This document shows, one piece after another, positions 43,354 to 51,914 of a stretch of DNA of 64,000 nt. This stretch comes from Pseudanabaena minima (GTDB taxonomy: Bacteria > Cyanobacteriota > Cyanobacteriia > Pseudanabaenales > Pseudanabaenaceae): contig NZ_CP159508.1 of assembly GCF_051131155.1 (NCBI RefSeq), forward strand, positions 4,526,001 to 4,590,000, given 5' to 3'. A model generated the notes under the pieces. That model was given only the letters and a program-made list of their open reading frames with translations, made no database searches and had not been told where the DNA came from. The position numbers were made by a program, and so were the translations under genes. The stretch's first letter is position 1; each line of letters starts with the position of its first letter.

Positions 43354-45189
43354 CTACAACCAAGTGCGATCGCTAATGGCTGCTTGCATTTTGCTAATCA
43401 CTTCATCAACGGCGATCGCGCCAAGTTCACCATGTTTGCGGCTACGAATACTCAAGGTTCCTGCTTCGACTTCCTTCGCGCCAATGACTGCCATCACAGG
43501 GATTTTGTCCATTTCTGCCTTGCGAATTTGCTTAGCCATGCGATCGCCACTATGGTCTAGCTGGACGCGCAAACCTGCCGCTTTCATCTTGGTGACTACT
43601 GCTTCGGCATATTCCATCTGACTGTCAGAAACAGCAATCAAACGAGCCTGCACAGGTGCAAGCCAGAGAGGGAAATCACCCGCATAGTTTTCAATTAAGA
43701 CACCGATAAAGCGCTCGACTGAACCAAATAAGGCTCGGTGAATCATGATTGGCTGATGCCTTGCGCCATCTTCGCCAACATATTCCATTTGGAAGCGATC
43801 GGGCAAATTGAAATCTAGCTGAATCGTCGAACATTGCCAACGACGACCGATCGCATCTTCGATCTTGATATCAATTTTTGGTCCATAAAAAGCACCTCCT
43901 CCTTCATCGACCACATAGTTCCAGCCCTTATGATTGAGCGCTTGTTTGAGAGCTTCCGTAGATTTCTCCCAAATCGCATCGGAGCCAACATATTTTTCTG
44001 GACGGGTGGAGAGATTGATTTCATAGTTCTCAAAACCAAAGGTGGAGAGAATCAATTCGGCTAGATTGAGAACGCCGAGGATTTCTGATTCAATTTGTTC
44101 TTCAGTGCAGAAAATATGAGCATCATCTTGGGTAAAGCCACGCACCCGCATTAAACCATGCATGGTTCCAGAACGTTCGTAACGATAGACCGTGCCAAGC
44201 TCCGCATAGCGGATGGGGAACTCTTTGTAGGAATGGAGTGTATCTTTATAAATCAACACATGGAAAGGACAGTTCATCGGCTTAAGCTGATAAACTTGAT
44301 GCTCTACTTCCATCGGCTGAAACATACTTTCGCGATAGAAGTCGTTATGTCCTGAGATTTTCCACAGATCCAAGTTTGCCATGTGAGGCGTGGTGACCGA
44401 CTCATAGCCATTCTGAACATGAGTTTCTTTCCAGAAGGTTTCGATCGCATTGCGGATGATCGCACCTTTGGGATGCCAGAATACCAAACCACCACCAGCA
44501 TCTTCTTGAATGCTGAATAGCTGTAAATCTTTACCAATGGTGCGATGATCGCGTCGTTTGGCTTCTTCGAGCATGGCGTGATATGCCTGAAGTTGCTCAG
44601 GGGTTTCCCATGCCGTACCGTAGATGCGCTGAAGCATCGGATTTTTTTCGTCGCCGCGCCAGTAGGCTCCTGCAATACTCTCTAGGGCAAAGGCATCGGG
44701 ATGAATTTCGCCAGTACTATTGAGGTGAGGACCAGCACACAAATCCCACCAAGGCTGTTTTTCTAGCTTTTCAGGATCACCGATGAAATAGCGGCTAATA
44801 TTTTGTCCTTCGGGTATGGCGGCGAGTAGCTCAATTTTGTAAGGTTCATTTAGCTTTTCGATTTCCGCAAGCATCTCAGGACGAGGCAATTCTTGACGCA
44901 CAAGGGGCTGATTCCACTTGATGATCCGCTTCATTTCCTTGGCGATCGCTTTTAAATCACTAGGCGTAAAATGCTCTTTGCGATCGAAGTCGTAATAAAA
45001 GCCATTTTCAGTTGCAGGACCGATAGTCACCTTAGCATCGGGGTATAACTTTTGGACTGCCATCGCCATCACATGGGAGCATGTGTGGCGAATCCGCGCT
45101 AATTTTTCGGTATCGGCTTGCCGCAGGATATCGCTAGGTTTAATATCACTAGGTTTGCTTTCGCTGGGCTTTACTGCAACTGCATCCAT
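43354..45189 (-). CDS. thrS: threonyl-tRNA synthetase
   Basis: A 611-residue class II synthetase that charges tRNA-Thr. Editing domain: TCSHVMAMAVQ with the HxxxH site, and YYDFDR. Catalytic core: motif 2 YRYERSGTMHGLMRVRGFTQDD, zinc ligand Cys in KPMNCPFH, motif 3 HRALFGSVERFIGVLIENY. The C-terminal anticodon-binding domain ends at about 605. The N-terminal TGS domain of E. coli ThrRS is absent, as in other cyanobacteria. In its place is a short repetitive head (KPSESKPSDIKPSDI). Confidence 0.97.
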   Translation of the reverse strand: MDAVAVKPSESKPSDIKPSDILRQADTEKLARIRHTCSHVMAMAVQKLYPDAKVTIGPATENGFYYDFDRKEHFTPSDLKAIAKEMKRIIKWNQPLVRQELPRPEMLAEIEKLNEPYKIELLAAIPEGQNISRYFIGDPEKLEKQPWWDLCAGPHLNSTGEIHPDAFALESIAGAYWRGDEKNPMLQRIYGTAWETPEQLQAYHAMLEEAKRRDHRTIGKDLQLFSIQEDAGGGLVFWHPKGAIIRNAIETFWKETHVQNGYESVTTPHMANLDLWKISGHNDFYRESMFQPMEVEHQVYQLKPMNCPFHVLIYKDTLHSYKEFPIRYAELGTVYRYERSGTMHGLMRVRGFTQDDAHIFCTEEQIESEILGVLNLAELILSTFGFENYEINLSTRPEKYVGSDAIWEKSTEALKQALNHKGWNYVVDEGGGAFYGPKIDIKIEDAIGRRWQCSTIQLDFNLPDRFQMEYVGEDGARHQPIMIHRALFGSVERFIGVLIENYAGDFPLWLAPVQARLIAVSDSQMEYAEAVVTKMKAAGLRVQLDHSGDRMAKQIRKAEMDKIPVMAVIGAKEVEAGTLSIRSRKHGELGAIAVDEVISKMQAAISDRTWL

Positions 45190-45299
45190 AACTTGATGTC
45201 GTGACCTTAAATTTATTACAAGAGCTACAAAAAATTTACTTAGAGTCTAACATCTTAGCTTTTTTATTGCATTAAGGTAGGTTGTTGGAATTAAATGTA

Positions 45300-46545
45300 G
45301 TGGACTGTTTCATCTAAAATAGTGCAATAGATACGGTTATTCTTCTTGCTCAAATACTGGATAAAGATGTTTCAGTTTGACTCTGGCATCGCTTGTCGAA
45401 AACCTCCATATTACTTTGGATGCATTCTGATTTCGAGACTTTTGCCAAGCGTCTATCTCCTCTTTGAGTTTGTCCTTGCTAGGAATCCGTCTATCTAAAC
45501 ATTGTTTTGATAAGACACTCAATTCGGTTTCGGCTACATTCAACCAACTACCATTACGCGGCGTATGATAAATTTCTAGTCTTCTTGCTAAACGATGAGC
45601 TTCTGGTGCAGGAAATGCTTCATACAGCGAAGCTATATTATGGGTATTCAGATTATCACTGAGTAGCTTTACTTTTCGTGCATTCGGATAGTCCTCATCC
45701 AACAATTGACGTATTTCCTCAGCCCAATCTATCCTTGTTCGACTATCTCGGCTACTCACCCGTCTCCATCCTCGATGAGGGTCAACAAACATGAATAGGG
45801 CTTGAACACCTTCACGCTCATAGTGGTAGTCTTCTTTTTTATCTTGTCCAGGTTGCATCGCTATTGGTGGATAAACCTCTCCGAGTAGTTGCTTTGATGC
45901 TTCATCCATTGCAATCAACGGTTCTTCTTCGCATGGCTCCGTGCTATACAAGTCAAGGACGACTTCCATTTCTGCCACAAATCTTGCTAAATCTCTTTCG
46001 GGAATACAAAATCTCTGGGTTTTCCAAGGTCGTAATTCGTTTTTTTTAGAGTACGCCACACCGTTGATGCGGAAATTTCGGTAATAACTTGTCTTTGCTT
46101 GAGTTCTGACGTTAATAGTCTGATTGTCCACTCAGCACGTCCTTCTGGTGGGTCTGCACAACACAGAGCAATTATGTGGGCTTCGCTAGAGCCATCGACC
46201 TTGGGCGGTGTGGGGGGCGTTTTCCTTAATTGTCTCTCTAGTGCAGGTTTTTCACCTTTTTGCAGAAATCTTTGGCGAATTCGACCTACGGTGTTTCTAT
46301 GCACCTGCAATGCTTCTGCTATTTCTTCATCAGTCCATGTTCTCTTGCTGTATTTTCCTTCATCACACATCAGTAAAATTCTGGCGTGCAAGATCTTTTT
46401 TGCAGGTGCATAGCCATTTCGACTAATTTGTTCTAAGTTTTCTCTATCCTCTACTGTTAAATAGACTTTATCTCGCCTTCCTCTTCCCATGATTAGGGCT
46501 CTCCAAACCAATATCTATTGCACTATTTTAGATGAAACAGTCCAG
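45300..46545 (-). mobile_element. IS630-family insertion sequence, copy 1
   Basis: The element is 1246 bp, inserted at TA (45298-45299 and 46546-46547). The ends share at least 30 bp of inverted repeat, starting TGGACTGTTTCATCTAAAAT. The transposase is on the minus strand. Copy 2 at 46619-47864 has the same length and apparently identical sequence, in opposite orientation. TA duplication is the rule for IS630/Tc1 elements. The left end lies about 110 bp upstream of thrS. Confidence 0.95.
45337..46490 (-). CDS. IS630 transposase, copy 1 (two frames, -1 shift)
   Basis: ORF A starts at ATG 46490 (MGRGRRDKVYLTVEDREN) and contains the helix-turn-helix (TDEEIAEALQVHRNTVGRIRQRF). It is followed, one base back, by ORF B, which ends at 45337. 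A run of eight T on the plus strand (46040-46047; A on the coding strand) is the likely -1 slip site, giving Leu-Lys-Lys-Asn-Glu-Leu-Arg-Pro. The DDE residues are in LIAMDEASKQL, KLLSDNLNTHN and GSWLNVAETELSVL. Both frames are intact, so it is probably active by programmed frameshifting, as known for many IS630 elements. Confidence 0.9.
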
Positions 46546-46618
46546 TAGGATGGCTTAGCGATCGCGTAACCTATCATTTTTATACAATTGATGCGTTACT
46601 TTGCACTAAAGCATCCTA
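46546..46618. repeat. 73-bp palindromic spacer between mirrored IS630 copies
   Basis: The segment begins TAGGATGGCTTAGCG and ends CACTAAAGCATCCTA, an imperfect mirror; GCGTAAC and GCGTTAC pair further in. Both IS copies enter the TA at the extreme tips, so the uninterrupted locus was a small palindromic repeat. Confidence 0.85.
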
Positions 46619-47864
46619 CTGGACTGTTTCATCTAAAATAGTGCAATAGATATTGGTTTGGAGAGCCCTAATCATGGGAAGAGGAAGGCGAGATAAAGTC
46701 TATTTAACAGTAGAGGATAGAGAAAACTTAGAACAAATTAGTCGAAATGGCTATGCACCTGCAAAAAAGATCTTGCACGCCAGAATTTTACTGATGTGTG
46801 ATGAAGGAAAATACAGCAAGAGAACATGGACTGATGAAGAAATAGCAGAAGCATTGCAGGTGCATAGAAACACCGTAGGTCGAATTCGCCAAAGATTTCT
46901 GCAAAAAGGTGAAAAACCTGCACTAGAGAGACAATTAAGGAAAACGCCCCCCACACCGCCCAAGGTCGATGGCTCTAGCGAAGCCCACATAATTGCTCTG
47001 TGTTGTGCAGACCCACCAGAAGGACGTGCTGAGTGGACAATCAGACTATTAACGTCAGAACTCAAGCAAAGACAAGTTATTACCGAAATTTCCGCATCAA
47101 CGGTGTGGCGTACTCTAAAAAAAACGAATTACGACCTTGGAAAACCCAGAGATTTTGTATTCCCGAAAGAGATTTAGCAAGATTTGTGGCAGAAATGGAA
47201 GTCGTCCTTGACTTGTATAGCACGGAGCCATGCGAAGAAGAACCGTTGATTGCAATGGATGAAGCATCAAAGCAACTACTCGGAGAGGTTTATCCACCAA
47301 TAGCGATGCAACCTGGACAAGATAAAAAAGAAGACTACCACTATGAGCGTGAAGGTGTTCAAGCCCTATTCATGTTTGTTGACCCTCATCGAGGATGGAG
47401 ACGGGTGAGTAGCCGAGATAGTCGAACAAGGATAGATTGGGCTGAGGAAATACGTCAATTGTTGGATGAGGACTATCCGAATGCACGAAAAGTAAAGCTA
47501 CTCAGTGATAATCTGAATACCCATAATATAGCTTCGCTGTATGAAGCATTTCCTGCACCAGAAGCTCATCGTTTAGCAAGAAGACTAGAAATTTATCATA
47601 CGCCGCGTAATGGTAGTTGGTTGAATGTAGCCGAAACCGAATTGAGTGTCTTATCAAAACAATGTTTAGATAGACGGATTCCTAGCAAGGACAAACTCAA
47701 AGAGGAGATAGACGCTTGGCAAAAGTCTCGAAATCAGAATGCATCCAAAGTAATATGGAGGTTTTCGACAAGCGATGCCAGAGTCAAACTGAAACATCTT
47801 TATCCAGTATTTGAGCAAGAAGAATAACCGTATCTATTGCACTATTTTAGATGAAACAGTCCAC
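46619..47864 (+). mobile_element. IS630-family insertion sequence, copy 2
   Basis: The element is 1246 bp, flanked by TA at 46617-46618 and 47865-47866, with the transposase on the plus strand. Sequence and encoded proteins look identical to copy 1, so the two form a 1.2-kb perfect inverted repeat. The right end lies 11 bp from the stop of the ptuB-like gene without damaging it. Confidence 0.95.
46674..47827 (+). CDS. IS630 transposase, copy 2 (two frames, -1 shift)
   Basis: Same layout as copy 1. ORF A runs from ATG 46674 to 47177 and ORF B is open from 47033 to 47827. Eight A at 47117-47124 form A-AAA-AAA-C, a classic -1 slippery site. The joined product is about 383 residues with a helix-turn-helix and a complete DDE nuclease. 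No base difference from copy 1 was noticed in the coding part, so duplication or gene conversion was very recent. Confidence 0.9.
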
Positions 47865-47875
47865 TAATTAGAGGC

Positions 47876-48664
47876 TTAAATTAAATCTGATTCCTGAAAT
47901 TTCGCATTAATTGCACAACGAGCCGCCGCCACAAATTCAGCGCTATCTAAAAGATATTCTTTTAGAATTACTTTTAATTCATTAGCTAGTCTTTGGATTT
48001 CTTGATCTTGAGGATGTTCTGTAACTGAAAGCAATACTTTGTTTAACTCCCGCAAAATATTTAGTCTTTGTCGCCTAGATTCAATAAGATCATCAGAATT
48101 AAGATCTAAATAATCAATCGTAATTTGCCCTCTTGGATTTCCGTTAATGGCATAGGCATACTCAGCCCGAAAGCCAATAAATTCTTCAGGATTCTCTTTG
48201 CCACAATCGATAAACAAGGGGCTTTCTTTAGTAATTCGTTGGTTGTGATTGGTTGCACGTTTGCTGGGGTCTTGTAGAGGGAATAGATTCTTCTTGTGTC
48301 TTGAATTGCAGGATGAACAGGAGAGATAAAGGTTTTCCCATTTATAGGCTAACCAGTAGTACGCTGGGTATTTTAAGGGTTCGCCTTGAGCCTGTTGATA
48401 TGCACCTTTAGGACGAAAATGCTCAACATCTCCATTTTTACCAATAATCCTTTCGCAGAAACAACATTTCTGATGCTGAGCCTTGATTAGGAGTTCTTTG
48501 ACGCTTTCATGAGCATAGATAGAACTGGCAAAATCAAATTTTTCTTTGTTGGTTTCATAGGCAGATGGATTGAGAGAATATGCATCACAGTGGGATTTAC
48601 ATTTTTGCTTGCCGTCAGTAGTTAATTTCTTGGGTGCTATTTTGGGTTTGTGAATCCGAATCAC
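47876..48664 (-). CDS. PtuB-like HNH endonuclease (Septu-type)
   Basis: A 262-residue protein. A zinc-dependent HNH nuclease core is visible: HQKCCFCERIIG (Cys67, 68, 70), DVEHFRPKG (Glu81, His82) and CSSCNSRHKKN (Cys116, Cys119, Asn120, His123). This is the TIGR02646-type HNH family found with AAA ATPases in Septu and in retron systems. It overlaps the ATPase gene by 4 bp (48661-48664), so both are made from one message. The expected role is nuclease effector against phage. Its stop lies only 11 bp from an IS630 copy. Confidence 0.88.
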   Translation of the reverse strand: MIRIHKPKIAPKKLTTDGKQKCKSHCDAYSLNPSAYETNKEKFDFASSIYAHESVKELLIKAQHQKCCFCERIIGKNGDVEHFRPKGAYQQAQGEPLKYPAYYWLAYKWENLYLSCSSCNSRHKKNLFPLQDPSKRATNHNQRITKESPLFIDCGKENPEEFIGFRAEYAYAINGNPRGQITIDYLDLNSDDLIESRRQRLNILRELNKVLLSVTEHPQDQEIQRLANELKVILKEYLLDSAEFVAAARCAINAKFQESDLI

Positions 48665-50088
48665 TCAACTGCCTCCGTCACAGGTTCGTCTAATAGTTTG
48701 GCGGCACGGCGAATGATGTCCATAGCTTTGATATCTTCGGAAGTCTCGGCAGTGGGCAAAGTACCAATTTTTGCTTCTAATTCTTTTAATTCGGCGCGAT
48801 CGCTTGCAGTCAGTTTTGGTTTGGTGAGTAGTTCTTTGCGGCGTTGTAGCAAAGGTTCAATTTTCGCAGATCTTGCTGACGGCATTTCAAAAACACTGGT
48901 CAGAACTTGATCAACTCGCCAGTTTTCAATAATTTCTAGATCATTATTATTAATGATCTTAACTTGATCGCCTTCTCGTCGTAACAAGACAATATTGGCA
49001 TCCTGTGCAGCTTGCACCACTAGAGGACTATGGGCGGTAACAATAAATTGCGTATTTGGGAAGCGATTAGTCAGAAATTGCATGATATCTCTTTGCCATT
49101 TTGGATGCATATGCAAGTCAATTTCATCAACTAATACAATCGCTGGTTCCGCAAGTGGATCTTCGCTATCAGGATAACGTTTAAATAATCTCACTGCTAG
49201 ATCAACCATCCAAGCGATCGTGGTTCGATATCCTAAGCCTAAACTAGATAAACGTACCCAACCAAATGGTGTTAAAAATTGTGCTACTGGACGCTCATGA
49301 TATTCATCTAGGTCGATACGAATATCTTTTACGTCTGGCAAAATTTGTTTTAGAATCTCAATAATCTGTTTAAGTTCTTTTCTTAGACGAGTTCGGGTTT
49401 TGCCAGTAGATGATTTAACAGCATAATCAGTTTGCAATAACCACTCTTCTGCATTAATAAGTGACACATCATCAGAAAAAAGACTAGCTGAATGGTAGGA
49501 TGTATTGCTATCACTTAGAGAAGTACTTCCTATTTTTCTTGTTGCGCCATATCCGTAGAAAATTGCCCCTTTTAATTCATTGCTAGATTTCTCAAGCTCA
49601 GACTCTATTACAATTGATACATAATCTTTTTGGATATCTAGATTCTTACCTGTCTTAAAAGAATTAAGTGTGATATTACTAGCAAAACTAACAGAAATTG
49701 CAGGAATTGTTTCACCTGTATGCGTTGCAATTCCTATCTCCTCCCAGATTTCTTCAAAATCATAAAAATTCCAAAGCATAGGCTGAAATTCTTTTACTTC
49801 TTCAGATTTCTCTACTCCATCTACTACAATTGGATACTCATACATTTCTAGTCTCATTTCCATACCAGCTAAGCAACGTAAAAGTGTAGTTTTCCCAACG
49901 CCATTATTTCCTAAAATTACTGTCCACTGTGCAGGATGACCATCCTTATTCGATAAATTTAACGTTTGTCGTTCCTTGAAGCACAGGAGATCTTCTACTT
50001 CCATTGAAAGTAAATATACTGGAGGATCTTCGTTTTTTAATGCCGCAGTTTTACGTCTGGTTGTAGCTTTCTTGGGCTGAGTGGTCAT
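48661..50088 (-). CDS. PtuA-like AAA ATPase (Septu-type)
   Basis: A 475-residue SMC/ABC-like ATPase. Walker A is GNNGVGKTT (60-68), preceded by MEVEDLLCFKERQTLNL, the usual opening of AAA_21/OLD-like proteins. The C-terminal half has the signature VRLSSLGLGYRTTIAWM, Walker B IVLVDEIDLHMHPKWQ and the His switch IVTAHSPLVV. A Lys/Thr-rich head (residues 1-18) is unusual. With the HNH protein it forms the PtuA-PtuB pair of Septu anti-phage defence. A broader ATPase-HNH module cannot be ruled out. No reverse transcriptase is present, arguing against a retron. Confidence 0.88.
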   Translation of the reverse strand: MTTQPKKATTRRKTAALKNEDPPVYLLSMEVEDLLCFKERQTLNLSNKDGHPAQWTVILGNNGVGKTTLLRCLAGMEMRLEMYEYPIVVDGVEKSEEVKEFQPMLWNFYDFEEIWEEIGIATHTGETIPAISVSFASNITLNSFKTGKNLDIQKDYVSIVIESELEKSSNELKGAIFYGYGATRKIGSTSLSDSNTSYHSASLFSDDVSLINAEEWLLQTDYAVKSSTGKTRTRLRKELKQIIEILKQILPDVKDIRIDLDEYHERPVAQFLTPFGWVRLSSLGLGYRTTIAWMVDLAVRLFKRYPDSEDPLAEPAIVLVDEIDLHMHPKWQRDIMQFLTNRFPNTQFIVTAHSPLVVQAAQDANIVLLRREGDQVKIINNNDLEIIENWRVDQVLTSVFEMPSARSAKIEPLLQRRKELLTKPKLTASDRAELKELEAKIGTLPTAETSEDIKAMDIIRRAAKLLDEPVTEAVE

Positions 50089-50265
50089 GACTTTTGGGTG
50101 AGAAACCCTATGCGTGAACTAAGTATTTAGTATTGGTATATTAACAGATGCTCGATCTAGCAGAAAATTGATGACTCAAAAGGATGATTTAGCAAGCTTT
50201 TAAATCACAAATGATCGGTGCGATCGCAGTATTATTTTGATGAGTATATGATTAATGATGTAATT

Positions 50266-50284
50266 AGTACTTGTAGCAAGTACT
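50266..50284. promoter_or_regulatory. 19-bp perfect dyad before cupin gene
   Basis: AGTACTTG-TAG-CAAGTACT lies 29 bp upstream of the cupin start. Size and position suit a dimeric repressor operator. No clear promoter hexamers were fixed around it. Confidence 0.45.
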
Positions 50285-50313
50285 GCTAAACACAAAAACT
50301 ATCTCTAATTGCT

Positions 50314-50739
50314 ATGGTTAATTTTGATTCTGAGCAATTACCCGACTACTCAAGCCAAATCATCACAGTACGTCCTGATAGCGAAACTGCCACATTGCAA
50401 AAGCTGCCCTATTTTGTGGGGATCTCTGGTGCTACAGCAGGAGCCAAAGGGATTTCGATGAATTTGGTGATTATTCCCGCAGGTGGTGCTGCGGAGCCAC
50501 ATTTTCATCGTGACTATGAGACTGCTATTTATTTGGTCAAGGGTCGGGTAGAAACTCGCTATGGTCAAGGGCTGAGACAATCAGTAATTAATGAAACTGG
50601 TGATTTTATCTTCATTCCCGCAGGTGTGCCGCATCAACCTCATAATCTAAGTGATACCGAAGCAGCCCATGCGATCGTCTCCCGCAACGATCCTAATGAG
50701 CAAGAAAATGTTGTTCTTTACAATCCCAATATTGAGTAG
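50314..50739 (+). CDS. cupin-domain protein
   Basis: A 141-residue single-cupin protein. Motif 1 reads EPHFHRDYETAIYLVKGRVE and motif 2 GDFIFIPAGVPHQPHNLS; His, His, Glu and His supply a metal site. The core and overall length suit small metal-dependent sugar-binding or dioxygenase-like cupins, but specificity cannot be called. It is 7 bp upstream of pdxH on the same strand, so they are probably one operon. A clean dyad precedes it. Confidence 0.85.
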   Translation: MVNFDSEQLPDYSSQIITVRPDSETATLQKLPYFVGISGATAGAKGISMNLVIIPAGGAAEPHFHRDYETAIYLVKGRVETRYGQGLRQSVINETGDFIFIPAGVPHQPHNLSDTEAAHAIVSRNDPNEQENVVLYNPNIE

Positions 50740-50746
50740 TTAAAAA

Positions 50747-51385
50747 ATGGATATTCATGCATTAAGAGAAGATTACAAACAAGGGGAACTTAGGCGCAAA
50801 GATCTTCATGACGATCCCTTTAAGCAATTTGAGAAATGGTTTCAGCAAGCTTGTAATGCTGAATTGTTAGAACCAAATGCAATGACCTTATCGACAGTTT
50901 CCGAGCAAGGACAGCCGTTTATGAGGACAGTATTGCTCAAATATTTTGACCATAATGGATTAGTATTTTTTACCAACTATGAGAGTCGGAAAGCTCGTCA
51001 AATTGAGATAAATCCCAAAGTTTCAATTTTATTTACTTGGTTACCTCTCCAAAGGCAAGTACACATTACAGGAACAGCCGAAAAAGTAACTACAGCCGAA
51101 TCATTACAGTATTTCACCTCTCGTCCTAGGGGGAGTCAGTTAGGAGCATGGAGTTCTCAACAAAGCTCTGTAATTTCTTCACGGCAACTTCTACTGATGC
51201 AATTTGAACAGGTTAAGCAAAAGTTTTTGGATGGAGAGATTCCGTTACCTGATTTTTGGGGAGGATATCGGGTTGTTCCCACCAGCTTTGAGTTTTGGCA
51301 AGGTTGTACTAACCGCCTACACGATCGCTTCCTGTATACACCACAAGAAGAGCAATCGTGGCAAATTCAAAGGCTAGCTCCTTAG
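50747..51385 (+). CDS. pdxH: pyridoxamine/pyridoxine 5'-phosphate oxidase
   Basis: A 212-residue FMN enzyme for the last step of vitamin B6 salvage, making pyridoxal 5'-phosphate. It shows NAMTLSTVSEQGQPFMRTVLLK, FFTNYESRKARQIEINP for FMN, SRPRGSQLGAWSSQQS for the product phosphate, and the C-terminal FWQGCTNRLHDRF and WQIQRLAP, the canonical PdxH ending. The length is normal. Probably co-transcribed with the cupin gene, with a 7-bp gap. Confidence 0.95.
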   Translation: MDIHALREDYKQGELRRKDLHDDPFKQFEKWFQQACNAELLEPNAMTLSTVSEQGQPFMRTVLLKYFDHNGLVFFTNYESRKARQIEINPKVSILFTWLPLQRQVHITGTAEKVTTAESLQYFTSRPRGSQLGAWSSQQSSVISSRQLLLMQFEQVKQKFLDGEIPLPDFWGGYRVVPTSFEFWQGCTNRLHDRFLYTPQEEQSWQIQRLAP

Positions 51386-51461
51386 AATATGGTCGCTGTA
51401 AAGCGTCGCCTAATTAATGTCTAATTAATGTCTGAAGATTAATTCTGGAGATAAGTTACTA

Positions 51462-51914
51462 ATGACAGTTAGCATGATCTTATTTATTGGGCTTGCAAGC
51501 TTAGGATATCCTCCGTTACGGCTATTGCATCCATTGTATCCATTAGCGATCACTCAAAATTCACACATTCAAGGCAATGTACCTGAACAGTTTGACCAGC
51601 TTCTTAAACGTGATCTCATAACCTACTTTCAGGATCTATACAAACAAGCAGTAACAGTTGAATATGAACTGTTGCGAGAGATACCCACCCAAGCGGGTGT
51701 GGCTTTGCCCAAATATTACATCTGGGTAAAAATCTATAGCCCAAAAGGATTACTTGACGAAGGCGCAGTTAAAGTTTCCGCCGTAGAAAAAACTCACTTT
51801 ACAGTATTGAACTATTTGGCGATCGCTGATTTACAGAAATCTCCAGAGAGAATTAATCAAATATTTCCATTACCTGTAGGCGATAAGATCCGATCTCGTC
51901 TCAAACAAAACTAG
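51462..51914 (+). CDS. hypothetical protein with N-terminal hydrophobic segment
   Basis: A 150-residue protein I do not recognise. Residues 1-30 (MILFIGLASLGYPPLRLLHPLYPLAI) are hydrophobic and may be a signal or anchor. The rest has alternating strands and helices (VTVEYELLREIPTQAGVALPKYYIWVKIY, GAVKVSAVEKTHFTVLNYLAIAD), possibly a nuclear-transport-factor-2-like fold. The ORF starts about 25 bp after a GGAGAT-like ribosome site. Its end overlaps the convergent glk gene by 14 bp, which limits a shared terminator. Confidence 0.55.
   Translation: MTVSMILFIGLASLGYPPLRLLHPLYPLAITQNSHIQGNVPEQFDQLLKRDLITYFQDLYKQAVTVEYELLREIPTQAGVALPKYYIWVKIYSPKGLLDEGAVKVSAVEKTHFTVLNYLAIADLQKSPERINQIFPLPVGDKIRSRLKQN

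Noticed and set aside
47876..50088. Retron with this ATPase and HNH pair
   Set aside because: No reverse transcriptase and no msr/msd-like structured repeat are visible beside the genes; a Septu-like assignment is simpler.
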